DNA from: Ischnura elegans
Taxonomy: Eukaryota; Arthropoda; Insecta; Odonata; Coenagrionidae
NCBI RefSeq assembly: GCF_921293095.1
Contig: NC_060259.1
Coordinates: forward strand, 49,891,812 to 49,955,811
DNA: 64,000 nt
Direction: 5' to 3'
A program made the translations under genes and the position numbers. The notes under the pieces were generated by a model that saw nothing but the letters and a program-made list of their open reading frames with translations, was not told the origin of the DNA and did not search any database. Below, in pieces: positions 13,101-24,800 of the stretch. Positions within the stretch are counted from its first letter, which is position 1. Every line of letters starts with the position of its first letter.

Positions 13101-16100
13101 TTGTCTTCGGTAGGTAGTAACTAGCATTTAGGAGAAATGCTTGGATGCAATTTTTGCCTTTTCAAAATCAATTTTGTACATCCTGCCAGCCACTTCTTCT
13201 CGGTGTACAGTGTAACTTCCTTCTGTTTCAAGTTCCTTTGATTTTTCCCTAATATAACAGACTTATTAACAAGTTGTACTTTTCTCTGTCTCCTAGGGTC
13301 CGCTCTAACATCGATGTTGTACCTGCAAGGTTCTATACATCCTGTCACATTTCAGTTTATACAGAATATGCTTAATGATTTCTTTTCAGAGGAATACTGA
13401 GTAGTATTTCCATGGTTCATCAGTGATTTTATCCTCTATTTTAGCAATGAACTCTTGAGTATGAATAGTTAATCACCTTGCCAAATCCAATGAAGTTATA
13501 CATATCAAATACCTGAGTAAACATTGCTTTTTGTTTTTACAGCTGATTCTGCTTCTGTTTTTAAGGTTCCAAGAATTATTCTGTGATCACTAATACTGTT
13601 GAGAATATCTGTGTTTTATCAACTTAGGATGGCTTACTAATATTTTATTTCCTCTTATAGGCTTGTTGACTACTTGAGCGAGTAAGTGACTTGAAAATTT
13701 ATTCAGTAAGATCTTGCTGATTTCCCAATTCCTTGAATTTGATCTCACAGTGTAAGAATACCAATTTACAGATGAGAGATTAAAATCTTCACCTTTACAT
13801 GAACATGCTCAAAGCAACATTTAAATTACAGAAAGAAATAATAATGACTTTGGAATCAAGTAATTTCTGAGATGCTTCTAATCCAATGTTTGAGTCTTAA
13901 AAGATAGCCACGCATTTTTAAGTTTTAGGAATATTTTATTCGGAAAGTCCAAACATACCTCACTTTGAAGGCAATGCCAATGCATATTAGAAAATTAATC
14001 AATGTCATAAGCCCAAATGAAGGATTTTATAAGAGGTCTTTCTACTTAAGAGGGGCTTAAATATTCAATAACATGGCTAGCATACTCAAAATATTTAGAT
14101 ATCCCCGTTAAATTGTTTTGTGAAATGGCAAGTGATAGGCATGACATATTGCAAAGTATGCTGATGTTGTTTTTCAGTTTTTTTTCAGTTTCTGCTAATG
14201 ACGTTTTTCAATTCAGATCAGTTTTTTAATAATAATATGGCAGATATCTCAGGATATAGAATCTCCGTTCATTATTCTTATTGATAGCATTAAAGAAACT
14301 AATGCGAGGATACTTATGCACGAAGTAAAAAAATTGGCTGAAATTCAGAACAAAAGTTGAAGTCGATCTAACTTTACTACCGCTGCACATTACAAGGCAT
14401 ATGTGTGTTCGACCACTTACTTCATCATAACGGCAAATTAATCTTTGTTTGGCGATGTTAGCATTAAAAAGCCCGATTTTTATAATTATGATATATTATC
14501 AAAACATATATTTTTTTTGATAAATACATATTAAATGCGAGTGGTGCCATTCAGAGAAAACCGTGAGATAGGTTTCCAGTTCTATCTATCCAAGCCAGGG
14601 TAAATTTGGAATGGACACATGTGTTTCCTCGCGACATGCATGCTTTTGAAGCAAATGCTGATTGACCAAGACCCATTGGGAGGAAATGCATGAACCCCAA
14701 AACGTACCGAGTCGTTCAATGAAATATTCATCCTGCACGCTTATGCAATCTTAACATACTTATAGGTACAATGGGTTGCGTACGCATTTAGGCGAATACC
14801 ATGTCTCCTTATCTATCTTACCGTACTATCTTTTTACACATATATTTGAAACACGAGACAGTTTTTCAAGTTCTATCTACAAGCAGAGAAAACTTTCTTA
14901 AAAACTACTCCTGAGGTTTTCTCAGACTTTCAACAGAAATATTGTTAAATTTAAAAAAAATGTAGAAAGGGAGCCAAAGCAGAAAGCTTGGGGCACTAGT
15001 TTTAAAAAATTGTACGAAGGCAAGTTGAACAAATAACAATGACAAAAGGAAAGGCTGGTCATTTTTTTCCCAAAACTATTTTCCCTACGATTTTTTAAAT
15101 ACTATCAAATACGAAAAGGAAAAAAATGGCATACCTTAAATAAAGCTTTCGCCGAGTTCCCCTCCAGCAAGAGAAAGGCCACCCACGTTGGAGTGGAATT
15201 AAAGCGATCATTTGGAGGCTACATTTTCGCGAATCTTGCTATCCGATAGATAATGGAATAGATAAAAGAGAAATATGCCCACCCAGAGTGGCTACTCAAA
15301 TAAATCAGAAAATTCCCTAATTCTCCAGGCTTTTCTAACTACTTACTGTTTCATCATATGTAGTGTATGGAACATGAACATCTTTACATACAGTATGATA
15401 AATATGATCATGAGCTGTTAAAGATTAACCCCAAAATAGAATAAAATGACGAAAAAAATGAACTTCATCAGCAACGGAGCATCATCTAAACTGCACAACA
15501 TTGCACATTTTCGATGAATCCTACGATGGAAGGCTAAAGATCTAGCTATAGCGATCTTAATGTCACATCTATTACCTCTATCACACCATAACGCCATACA
15601 ACCAACCATCGCTTGACCTAAGCACTTCGTCTCATTATATGAGTACCCTCGATGGCCATATTTGCGCCAATCTTGCATTACGTTGGATAATAAAATAGAT
15701 AATAAAGTAAATAGTACATGCGCCATACAGGGTGGTTTCCCAAATATCAAGCTGGAAATTCTTTGATGCTCCAGATTTTTCAAACTACTCCCAACCTATT
15801 CTACTCTTTCATCCAGCAGATGTCTAAAGACTTGGTTTTGCTTCCCGTTTGTCAACATGCCCACGGAATTTCTTTTTTGTTCATCACTCCAAAAACCTAA
15901 TCCCTAGGACCTAGTTTTATTCACCATGGGCTATTTCCAAGAGCACAAATGTCACGAGAAGTTTTGGCTCGCGCTAGTAAGCAAGCGATAAGGGGTCAAA
16001 TTGTGACTACACTCCCCTTCCTTGATTACGCTGATTCAGAAGATTCATACGCAAAAAGCAATTAGAATTAACTAACAGAAGTAAAAGGCCAGCGTGCATC

Positions 16101-19100
16101 CTCCACGCTTTCCAAATTCCTTGATTTGAATGTTGGCACACTGGAAAAGTCTACCTCATACGAGAATCTATACAAGTTACACATTAACGTAGTATTTTTT
16201 TTCGGATATCACTCGATTTTTATGAGACTTCAAATAGAAAATTTTCAATTCGAAAATCATTATAAACTATTAACTGATTTTTTTTAAAGGAAATAACTTT
16301 TAAAATTAACTTTAAAGGAAATTTTAAGAGATCATCTGGCATACATCTTGGCACAAGCAAAATTACTCGAGGTGCGTAAATTACCCAAGGGAAAACTAAT
16401 TGCCCCGAAGGAGTTGACGATTTCCATGCGAAGGATACGAATAATTTTTTTAAACGTTTTGCTCCCTATAACTGAATACAAAGATTTTTTTTAATGTTTC
16501 CCAATCTTCACAGAGCTCACTTCACTCATCCAATGGATTTCTGATGAGCCGAATGAAACATTTGGTCCAATTAATTAAGCAATTATTACGGGAGATCGGG
16601 GTAATACCGTACGGCACACAGTGGGCTGAAATCGAAAAAGGCTGGAGAAAACCTCAAAAACTATTTTTTTGAGTGCGGAATTTGAAACTTGGCACAGTTG
16701 TTGTCAATACATTAGTGCATTTTTGACGCAAATCGTTTTTCATAGGCTACTTTTTTAAACAAATTACTTGCCCTCAAAGTTGAGAAAATTTCGCAAAAAT
16801 TGCCCGCATTGAATACGTTTTGGAAACTCAGCATGTTAAAACTAATTCCACACCTTCTGTAGTAATTCAATAGCATCAACAATTTTAAATATTATTATGC
16901 GATTTATTAAGGTAAATTCTTGACAACTTTCACGACTCAGTTGTATTATTTGTGGCCAATACGATACAAAATTGCGGACCCTGTTTTTCGTCGAAATGTT
17001 TTGTTCATGTAGGATTATAAAAATAGTATCACCAAGTTACCTCGAGGTATATACGTTAAAATACATCAAACGTTTTAGGGTGTCCATCCAGAGAAATCAA
17101 CTACGACCGTTTGCATCAAGCAAAATAAAATCGATTTTTTTGCCGCGCGCGCAGTCCGCGGCAGCTGTTTGATGGTATAGAATGCCGTGACACGGCGTAC
17201 ATTACAAGGTAAGTGAAACATGTTTTTAGTGACTATATTCAAACTAAAGGTTTTGAATAGCCCATAGCCCATTTTTAACACCAAACACGAGTCCTCTATT
17301 GTCCTTATTATACGTTACGGTTTAAAATGCTGCGCCATGTCGTTTTGGGGCAATTCCGTACACCTTACTTGGGGCAACACCGTGCAAGGCGCAAGGTGTG
17401 CGGTACTGCCCCGTGTTGAACGATAAATACCTCATATAATATTGTAACTTTTCTGAAGAACTTTAAAATTAAAATGTTTATGTTTTAAGAATGTTTATGT
17501 GAATTATGAAGGACCTTTGAATAGGTGAGTTGCCAATCCTTCCAAGTACAGGCGAACCTCGATAGTCCGAACACACGGTAGTCGGAACACCTCAACAATC
17601 CGAACGCCCTACATCCGTCGTGTCGTCAGTTTGTCTGTACTAATTATGGATTTTCATGTTTTGATGCCACAGTAAAACATTTAATCGTAAATAGAAAAGG
17701 ATTTTTTCAATTTTTGTTTTATGTTAGCCGACTTTTATTTCAGCTAAGATCGGGGGTTTGGTATTATTTTAATTTTAATGTACGCTAATACGCCATGTTT
17801 TATTTCTCTCGATCACAAAATAAAATTTTAAATTACATTTTCCATCTTTGATTTTTCCCAAACCAGTTGGGGTAATACCGCACAGAGCGGTACTGCCCCA
17901 ACTGGTTAGGGGTGCACTGTAGGCAAATCAGCCAATGAACACGTTTTCCAGCTGTCACACCCAAGTGTAGAGTACATTTTTCAAAATACTTCCGCTACTT
18001 TCAAACTGTCTCAAAATATGTAGTGTCTGGAATATGAATACCTTCATTGACGGTAAATATGATTATGAGATGCTAAATATTAACCCTAAAATGGAATAAA
18101 ATGACTTACTGAATACAACGACTCTATGATTCGTATTTAGACGTATCGAAAAAATCTTCTTCACACGAGTATTGACACAAGTTACACGTTTTTCCGACAC
18201 ACACATTGTCTTCCACTATTAATCACAAAATTTATCAGAAAACTAAACTGTAAGTAGTGAGGCGAAGAGTCAACATTATATCCGGTCACTACGCCGCACC
18301 TCAACAAAAATTTTGGTCAAAACGGCATTTACACAAGGTTAATACTTGGTGTTTATACTTTATAAAACAATTTGTTTAAGCACTGGACAAAATTTGAAAA
18401 ATATGAAGATGGAAAAAAAATTGAAAAATGTGTATCTTGCACATAACACTAAGCATGACATTCTATAAGTCACAAGGGACTGTGTCACTTGCTTATTTCT
18501 TCCCTTGCTACACTCCTCATTATTCAAAGCTCACCAAATATGTACCTTTTCAGCAATCCCCTAACATGCATACGTCCCTACAAATGCAGTTATTTTCAAA
18601 CAGAATTTTACAACGTGCTCTTGAAAATGGCCAGATGAGACCGAAAGACCTTTTGATTACAATCTAATGTGAAAAAAATATGGAATACAAACCATATAAC
18701 TATTGTCACCATGTCGTTACGATTAAAACAGGTAAATTTTCCGACAGTGGATTTATCTATAGATCATTCTATAGAAGCGTCTCAACATTGGTCAACACCA
18801 AAAGGTATGGAGAATACAAAAAACCCCCATGTAACACGAGGAGTCGAGGAATTTCGATAAAAATGCCACTAAAAATAATGCTTTGAAGATATTCTGAACC
18901 TTGAAATTCTAACAGCAATAGCACGTTTTAAATAACTGTTTTCCCTTAATTTTTAAGTTTCTTTTCTCAATGCAAACCATTCAGAGGGAAAAAAACTCGA
19001 AGATTAAAATCCTGGTTTTTTGCATTAAATCCGTAGAGTCCATGGGTAAAACTCTGTGACAAGGAATCGCAGCTATTGACTCCAACCGTATATAATTATC

Positions 19101-22100
19101 TATCTCTCAGGAGGGGGCTCAACATTTTTTTTCGTTTCGTTTTTTAGCTATGCTTTCGTCCCATATACTCTGTGAGTCAGGCTACGCTTGTCTTCTTGTA
19201 AAACTCTTCACTTTTTCCCTGTGTTCAAACCAGTCGGGAACCCACTCACTTTTTTCGAGTGCTTCGTACTAAAAGAAGTAAATTTTTACTTGGCACAAAC
19301 TCAAAGAATCAGTAATTTTAAAACAATAATACATGAATTGTAGGCCATACTAAACAAATAAGGACACTTCACTAGCAAACACAAACTTATACAAGCTAGT
19401 AGCCGCATGTGAAAAGCTGTTACATGACGTTGCAATGAAGAGAAACAGCAGCAACATCAGTGTGACGCGGCCAAAAGCTAAGAAAAGCAAACCACTCAAA
19501 GGCCAAAACACTTGGGGATTAAAAACATGGATTTTGAGGACTTAGGCTACTTGGAAAGAGACAAGTCATGATTTCGATAATAAGTCATTATGGATAGGAA
19601 TTTTGGTTGGTCTCACAGAAATCAGTGTGGACAGTTGCCACAACTTTCGGAGAATTCATAGGATGCATGCTGGTTAAATACAAACTTCCAGATTCACGTG
19701 CAACCCTAGAGCAAGTTTGTTGTTGACAAAATAATTATATCTGAATGAGGTTTAAACTTTCAGAATTAGAAAACTCAGAGGTCTTCATTTGAACTTTGGT
19801 TAAATCATCTGTTTCACAGTCAATTTCACCTTTTTTGTAAATTAGTACAAAAGACAGCGGGAAACACAAAAAGCTAATATTGGGAAACTCAAAAGAGAAT
19901 TAAATAAATCAGTGTGGAATATAAGACTGTTAATTTTTTTCGAAGCCTCTTGGGTATTTTATCAAAACCTACTTATCTCTTTATTACTATTAATCTCATT
20001 TTTTATGTATACCACATGATGAAAGATTTGAGGCTTTACCGGTGGAGGCAGTGCACATAAATTTCTCAGGTTTTCATCCGAGTCAATGGAAGAAACAATG
20101 AAAAGTTTCAGCAGTTTATCGCCACTTCCCTTAGGAATGAGGTTCACTTTATTCTTGAAGACTAGTGAAGTAAGATGCCGCAACATGACGGAGATAACTC
20201 CACTAGCCGGGATGGAAATCCGATAATTTAATTTGCACATATATCCCACATAATTTAGGCGAATTCAGGCAGAGAAACACTGTAGCCTGGACGAGGAGAG
20301 GTACTTCCAAAAAAAATGTTCTCTCACGCAGATCTAAAATGAAAATACGTGTCGCAGCTCGACAGTGATTTCTACACGATTCAACGATTTCAACACTTCC
20401 AATTCATTTCTACATGAATATAAAAACAGAGGATTCTCCAGCCGGATGAGATGTTACCCACAGCGCATATAAATGGGTTTAAAAAATCGACAATATGGCT
20501 ACACTGACGGATGAGCGATTCGAATGCGCGGGAAAATGAACTATAAAAAGGGATTTAACCAAAATTTATAATACTGATGATATGATTAATCGAGTTTATA
20601 ACTTTTAAAAGTTATTCCTCGAGAATGCAAATACTCTATGGCAAGTACTGAGAATAAACGGATAGCTCCGCATTCATTATCGTCCTATGGGTATTTCTGA
20701 AAGCCGTTAATAATGCACCATAAGTGGAAGTATTCATCAAGATTCTACGGGACCGACTGGGTTTAAGCTCAAACAAAACTACACGGAAATCTATGCATTC
20801 CCTTTTAAAAAAGAACCCGTATAAAAGATTACCCGTACATTACATTTACCCGTACATAATTCCCAATTAATCACACATTTTACGATTCACTCTGTGTTTT
20901 GACCAGAACTGTTTGACCTATTTACCTATTTGACTTTGATGGGTGATGGTGGAGCTAAACTCAGAATAAGCCATAGGCGTGTGAATAACACACATTCAGG
21001 GTCGGGGCCCAGTTTCTTTCCCTGGGCTAAATCATGCTTGAAGGATTTGCGACGCACCTCCTTCACCCAAACACGCTTGTCTTTCCAATAACAAGAAAAT
21101 TCCACAAGGCAGCCAAAATGCCCGGCATTGTGGCCATTTCGTACTCACTAACTATGAAAACAATGAAATTCCACTGCTCCCTAGAATCATTGAAAACATA
21201 GCCCCTTTGTCCAAAAATTGTGATATATATAAATTTTAGATATTCTACCCCCAAATTTTCACGTACAAGAGTTTTTCGGAATTGAGTACCATTAATCAAC
21301 CATACCGAATGCGGTATTTCAAAAAAAAAATACTTACGGCCAAAACTTCGCAATTAGAGAAGTGTTACCCATTTCAATAACCACAAAGCAATGATGACAA
21401 CTAAAAAAACATACGTATGAAGCGGCGATTTTATACGCTGATGTGAATGCAAGCGTAAATTTATGACATTTCGGCAAGGATGAACGGTGAAATTTTATCA
21501 CGGGTTCACATACATGTAAAAAGTTGCTGAATTTCCCTGTGTGTTCTTTCAAAGACACCAGCAACTCACGTTACCGTCCACTCGTATGACGTTACTTTCA
21601 CCATTATATAACCAGGGTAGTATCAGCGGATGTCATTAATTATTTTAAAGGTATTAGTGCTCATAAAACATTATACGTTTACATGATTGAGAGATTACCA
21701 GACGATGTACATACCACATCTATTTCACGAATACTCAGTGGATTAGGCCTCCTGAGAAGCATATTTTCATCCCTTAATAAAATAATTCTTGAGTTTTCTC
21801 AGAACTGTAATTGAATAAATTATTATCTCATTCGCACGTTCGTTAAGTCCTTTCAGATCACCGTGAGCAAGAGTATTGAACTGTTTCTCTTTTATAGAGT
21901 ACCAAACAACAACGATGAGTTTCCATGTATTTCCCTTGTCACCCGTATCATAACCAGCTCCCAAGGGTCACCACAGCCATACTACTCTATTGAACATTCT
22001 ACTTTATTCTACAACAGCCCAAATTTTACCACAAACTAAATCATATCATGTAACCAGTCCCGTTAGAACGGTAGCATACGTGCCCGGGCTAAGAAGAGTC

Positions 22101-23353
22101 TTATTATTTTTGCGTATGTAATAACATGATTGATTTCGAAGAGCCAATGTGTGAGTGACTTAGAACGAATGAGTGTATGTGTGTAATGTGGTATTTCCAG
22201 TTCATTTCCCCCTACCCCTATTTCTTCTACCCCTCCAAGGACAGTGGTCTCAGTCCAGTATTTGACAGCCCAGTTGATACGTAGTGCAGCTTACTAACTG
22301 ATGTATTCCTAAATGCATGTTTCTGAATTTTCTAAGCACTTCCAACAGCATGTTTTGCCTTTTCAACCTTCAGAGGCAGATGCCACCACCACTAGCATAT
22401 AGATTAATCCGATAGATTTTGTGTCATGATTAGCGTGATTGTTGCGTAGTACATGTCAGTAGAAAGTAAATTTAATCCTCTGATGCATGCTGGTGATGAT
22501 TAATCCCCTGCCAAACACCCCTGTTAGTGGCTTGCAGGGTAATACGCAGATGTAGACGATGAAGATGAACAAGTGTTCGAGTGAGAACTGCCGGGAAGAA
22601 CCATCCCCCACCCCTTGAAGGAAGTGAAAGAGACTCCCTCCTCCCCAAAACAACCCCCTAATTATTCTTCCCTTGTCAAGAGATACATGCTGGAATAACC
22701 CTCGCCTACCCCAAGATGAATGGGACGTTGATTCCCTTCGCTTTTCCCAACACTCATTTTCCCTCTGTGCAAATGCAATAAAAAGGGTGATGTCCGCGAG
22801 AAATAACGCATTATGAGAAATTAAGTTCTGTAAAAGGACTTGAGTGAGCAAAAATAAACTAATAGAATTACTTCATCGGAAGCTATTCGAAAACCTTAAT
22901 ATGCACATCAATCAAACCAAAAGATACACCAAAAACACTCATGGCACAAAAACAATATTCAGGAACAAGGAATTTGTTAGCAGGTTAGCAGGAAGATAAT
23001 TCATTCACGAAATATTATCAATTTTCACTTGCAAAACTTCGGCACTCAAAACATTTTGTACTGATGCCAAGGAAGGAAAATTAGTTTTTTTCTTTCGACG
23101 TTTAGGGGCAGGTAAAAGAGCTCTACTCGCAATCAGTGCAAGTACCTATAATCAGCTCAAAGCAGCATCCACACAGTTCCGCCGCAGCTATAGCTTCTTC
23201 TATGAGAACTTGAACAAATGGCACATCTCCAAACGGGTATGCTGCTTCGTAATACGACTTTACTAATCTTCGTAGACCACATGCTAATGCTGATACAAGT
23301 CCAATCCATAGTAATGAGATGCAGAAATCAAAGGCTGACGCCATTTGGAGCAA
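6923..23353 (-). CDS. AQP12L: Superaquaporin (AQP11/12-like), complete gene of five coding exons
   Basis: Predicted membrane channel of the unorthodox AQP11/12 subfamily, which in animals is mostly intracellular (ER) and passes water, glycerol or peroxide. Exons are 23353-23146, 12588-12396, 10025-9944, 8296-8158 and 7122-6923. All introns have GT/AG ends and the phases (1, 2, 0, 1) join into 273 residues. Seen directly: hydrophobic segments throughout, a first pore motif CPY at residues 100-102 in place of NPA, a second motif NPV at 217-219, and Cys228 nine residues after NPV. That cysteine is the family hallmark. The C-terminus is KKPE, which fits a KKxx ER-retrieval signal. The start is the ATG at 23353; a second in-frame ATG at 23344 is possible. 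UTR exons cannot be placed. CPY/NPV matches insect AQP12-like proteins, so I prefer that name; AQP11-like is the alternative. Confidence 0.93.
7288..7530. mobile_element. tRNA-like SINE plus inverted partial copy (intron 4)
   Basis: A minus-strand unit (about 7288-7435) contains a 72-base tRNA-like head at 7364-7435 with a good D arm, anticodon arm and T arm (GGGTTCGAATCCC). A conserved tail follows, ending CACCGTGGCTAGTCCCGG. A second, partial unit in the opposite orientation (about 7452-7530) repeats the 3' half of the head and the start of the tail. The anticodon loop reads CCAGAAA, with C instead of the universal T33, and there is no long variable arm despite a Ser-type triplet. I read it as a SINE head rather than a working tRNA. 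Confidence 0.75.
8158..8296 (-). CDS. AQP12L: Aquaporin coding exon 4
   Basis: Begins VTMFVGALIEA after the acceptor CTCTCAG and contains CRVCSRALGDL, typical of helix 4 in AQP11/12 proteins. It then enters the helix before the second pore motif (FIGTSLVVA). The donor GGTAATTA cuts the frame in phase 1. The open frame beyond the donor, about 25 more codons, has no family similarity and is taken as intron. Confidence 0.9.
9256..9323 (-). mobile_element. tRNA-derived SINE head (intron 3)
   Basis: A minus-strand tRNA-like segment starts GCCTCGATAGTGGCTGGA (A box region) and ends with a B box, GGGTTCAACTCC. The anticodon arm is irregular, so it is not a functional tRNA. The SINE tail is not well delimited. 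Confidence 0.6.
9944..10025 (-). CDS. AQP12L: Aquaporin coding exon 3 (82 bp)
   Basis: This short exon has only 82 bp. The acceptor TTTTCAG precedes it and the donor GTAACTG follows. In the phase set by exon 2 it reads RFIQFLWRLELAD..., with no stop, and ends ...CTADLQ. That matches the variable loop of the AQP11/12 family between the first pore motif and helix 4. It ends in phase 0. Confidence 0.85.
10265..10690. repeat. Degenerate direct duplication in aquaporin intron 2
   Basis: Segments around 10265-10378 and 10590-10685 align with many substitutions. Shared words include CCTGAATTGGT and GTATTTTCC, about 315 bases apart. The repeat family is not recognised. Confidence 0.5.
10599..11159 (-). 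other. Unidentified 186-codon open frame in aquaporin intron 2
   Basis: This is the longest open frame in the window. It reads antisense through repeat-like DNA and starts inside the second unit of the degenerate duplication at 10590. It shows no domain I know; the composition (several Cys, His and Trp, no clear periodicity) is not convincing. It may be a chance frame or a worn transposon piece. It lies on the same strand as the aquaporin but within its intron. Confidence 0.2.
12396..12588 (-). CDS. AQP12L: Aquaporin coding exon 2 (carries the CPY motif)
   Basis: Encodes residues 70-133. It begins after the acceptor CTCTCTCAG with ADNYG, followed by a hydrophobic helix and the degenerate first NPA box, CPYNHLED. 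This is the usual form in insect AQP12-like proteins. It ends before the donor GTATGT. The last two bases (CG) complete an arginine codon with exon 3. Confidence 0.92.
15150..15790. repeat. Unclassified repeat, two tandem-like units
   Basis: A segment of about 200 bp near 15215-15345 recurs near 15650-15790. Both share the order AATCTTGC, then GATA-rich ATAATGGAATAGATAA, then AAATTC, then CTCCAG, then CTAACTACT/CAAACTACT. The part between (15340-15450) recurs at about 18005-18115. Confidence 0.55.
17345..17919. mobile_element. pogo/Tigger-type terminal sequences
   Basis: Several copies of the word GGGGCARTACCGYAC in both orientations lie near 17346, 17370, 17397, 17870 and 17889. The pair at 17867-17907 is a near-perfect hairpin with arms AACCAGTTGGGG and CCCCAACTGGTT. 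The block ends GGGGTGCACTG followed by TA, like a mariner/pogo end. Inside, TACAGGCGAACCTCGATAGT (17546-17565) resembles a second Tigger end. Neither has a visible partner, so these are truncated or nested remnants. Confidence 0.5.
18005..18200. repeat. Second copy of the 15.3-kb dispersed repeat
   Basis: Aligns with 15345-15450 at roughly 80 percent by eye (ATATGTAGTGT, AATATGAT.ATGAG, ATTAACCC.AAAAT, GGAATAAAATGAC). A short CACACGAGTATTGACACAAGTTACAC-like piece near 18160 also matches 16165. Confidence 0.55.
20040..20249 (-). other. Exon-like open frame with donor, unknown product
   Basis: Open frame with an ATG at 20186 (MLRHLTSLVFKNK...) ending in DENLRNLCALPPP just before a fair donor, ACCG|GTAAAG. 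A possible acceptor, GGCTAG, lies at about 20212. It sits inside aquaporin intron 1 on the same strand, so it would be a nested or unrelated first exon. No domain is recognised. It could equally be chance. Confidence 0.22.
21338..21564 (-). other. Exon-like open frame with consensus donor
   Basis: The frame stays open for 76 codons. Its only ATG, at 21372, starts MGNTSLIAKFW and is followed at once by a strong donor (TTTTGGCC|GTAAGTAT). This could be 5' UTR plus a short first coding segment of a small gene inside the aquaporin intron. No downstream exon could be assigned. Confidence 0.22.
23146..23353 (-). CDS. AQP12L: Aquaporin coding exon 1
   Basis: Encodes residues 1-69 and the first base of codon 70. 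It holds the N-terminal membrane helix (about residues 9-26) and the start of the next helical region, ending in a cysteine-rich stretch (CGCC at 61-64). The donor GTACTTGC follows base 23146. Extending the frame past this donor soon reaches a stop. Joining to exon 2 rebuilds a valine codon (G plus TG). Confidence 0.88.
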
Positions 23354-23820
23354 CCTAAAATTAACACGGCAAAGATAAGTAACGTTGGAGATTGGAAAGA
23401 AATTGATTTTAATTCTTTGTTGAATACTTTAGATTAAATTTAGCGCTTTCATTTTTTAAAAAATCATCGACACTGATTCAATAGGTTTGAAGGCCTCTGT
23501 CCTTTATACAGGAAAAGTAATGTTTGAGAAATGAAAATAAATAGTATTTATTTATAAAATGAATGTATGCATTAACAAATCCTCCGATAACAAACTGATT
23601 ACATAGGTCAAAGAAGTCAATGACCCATTCGAGGAAATATCCTTCCCTTAATGAGAAATACCCAAACCTACTGTTAAAGTTTTCATTTTCTCAAGCTCAG
23701 CATATGTAATTATATTTTATTTAATATCCAATTAAAAATTTACAATTATCCAACAAAAATACCATTCTATTTTTTCCGAAAATTGGAGAAAAACATAAAG
23801 AAAACCGTCCCACACAGTAC
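23354..23820. promoter_or_regulatory. 5' flank of the aquaporin gene
   Basis: Sequence upstream of the first coding exon, expected to hold the 5' UTR or promoter. No TATA box or initiator stands out, and a further upstream non-coding exon cannot be excluded. Confidence 0.3.
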
Positions 23821-23849
23821 TAGTTGGGGAAATGATCCATGTGAGAAAA

Positions 23850-24800
23850 TGATTACCATATTGAATTCCAGGAATCCGAAAAATTATTTGATACCGTGAA
23901 TGGATAAGGTGCTAAAGACAACGGAATAAATAGCTTGCATTAAAAAGACTGAGATTTATCTACAATCTGTACCGAGACCAAATGGTGTCAAAGCACATGC
24001 AAGAGAGAAGAAATGTAGAGTCGAAAATTAGCAAAAGGGTCCGGAAGGATGTAACATTTTCCAGCATTCTTCAAGACGTATACGAAGAAAGTAACTTAGA
24101 GAAACGAAAGAAGAAATAAGTTTAAAAACAAGGAATTGAATTACTGCATAATTAAAGAGAGTGTGTAAACAGTGAAGCACACTGGTGCGAAAATGTGAAC
24201 ACAATAGTAATAAATATATTCGAGGTAAATGAATATGAAAACATGCTACGCTTCACAAACGATATCGCAATTGTAACAGGTGACCCACTTGCCTCAGTGA
24301 ATACAATTGAGTCGCGTGTGTTGAAAACAATATGAGAACCTAGATACATCTACGGGGAAGAAAGAAAAGAGCGACTCAGATGAGAGATAGGAGAAAATGG
24401 ATTCATTGATATACTTGGCAAGTACTATTACCTGGGGATAAAAAAGCACAACAGACATCGTCAACTAACCGAAGCTAAGACGTCATTTGTGAAAAAAGGC
24501 TGCAAATCAGCTCGAAATTAGCTTAAGACTGAAGACAAGAACACATCTCGTGACCACATTCTTGTGGGCAGAGGGATTCTACACATCCAATCATGAATTA
24601 TTTGAAAAACTGGACCACCATAGTGAAAATAGTGGACCACAGTGAACTGCCACGTGATGAGAGGCAACGTTATGGAGGGAAAACTGAAGGAAAAGTTCCA
24701 CAAGAAAGAACAAGAGATAAGTACTCAGTAATTCAAACGAAAGGATGGTTTTGTTAGGTGAGCGAATAGACAAACCATTAGCGCGAGACATAGATTCGGG
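23850..24800 (+). pseudogene. LINE reverse transcriptase fragment
   Basis: In shifting frames on the plus strand the translation gives RT landmarks in the right order. They are IYNLYRDQM (read as IYNLYRDQ-like near 23955), VRKDVTFSSILQ near 24040 (family: VRQGC.LSP.LFN), MLRFTNDIAIVTG near 24245 (family: MLRFADDIAIV), and YLASTITWG near 24410 (family: YLGSTIT.DG). The post-RT region, with a W.D.. block near 24610, follows. Frameshifts and stops are frequent, and the catalytic FADD reads FTND. A dead copy of a common arthropod non-LTR retrotransposon. Confidence 0.8.

Larger units (their letters stand above)
12589..23145 (-). other. Aquaporin intron 1 (10.5 kb)
   Basis: Bounded by donor GTACTTGC at 23145 and acceptor CTCTCTCAG ending at 12589. 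It holds the 15.2-18.1 kb dispersed repeats, pogo-type ends at 17.3-17.9 kb and two exon-like frames with good donors (20.04-20.25 and 21.34-21.56 kb). The stretches 12.6-15.1 and 18.3-19.9 kb show nothing recognisable. Confidence 0.85.

Noticed and set aside
18669-18886. Overlapping plus-strand small genes
   Set aside because: Two frames overlap the same bases, neither has recognisable composition or splice context.
22200-22760. C-rich stretch with a 131-codon antisense frame as a gene
   Set aside because: The frame follows pyrimidine-rich low-complexity sequence and has no domain.
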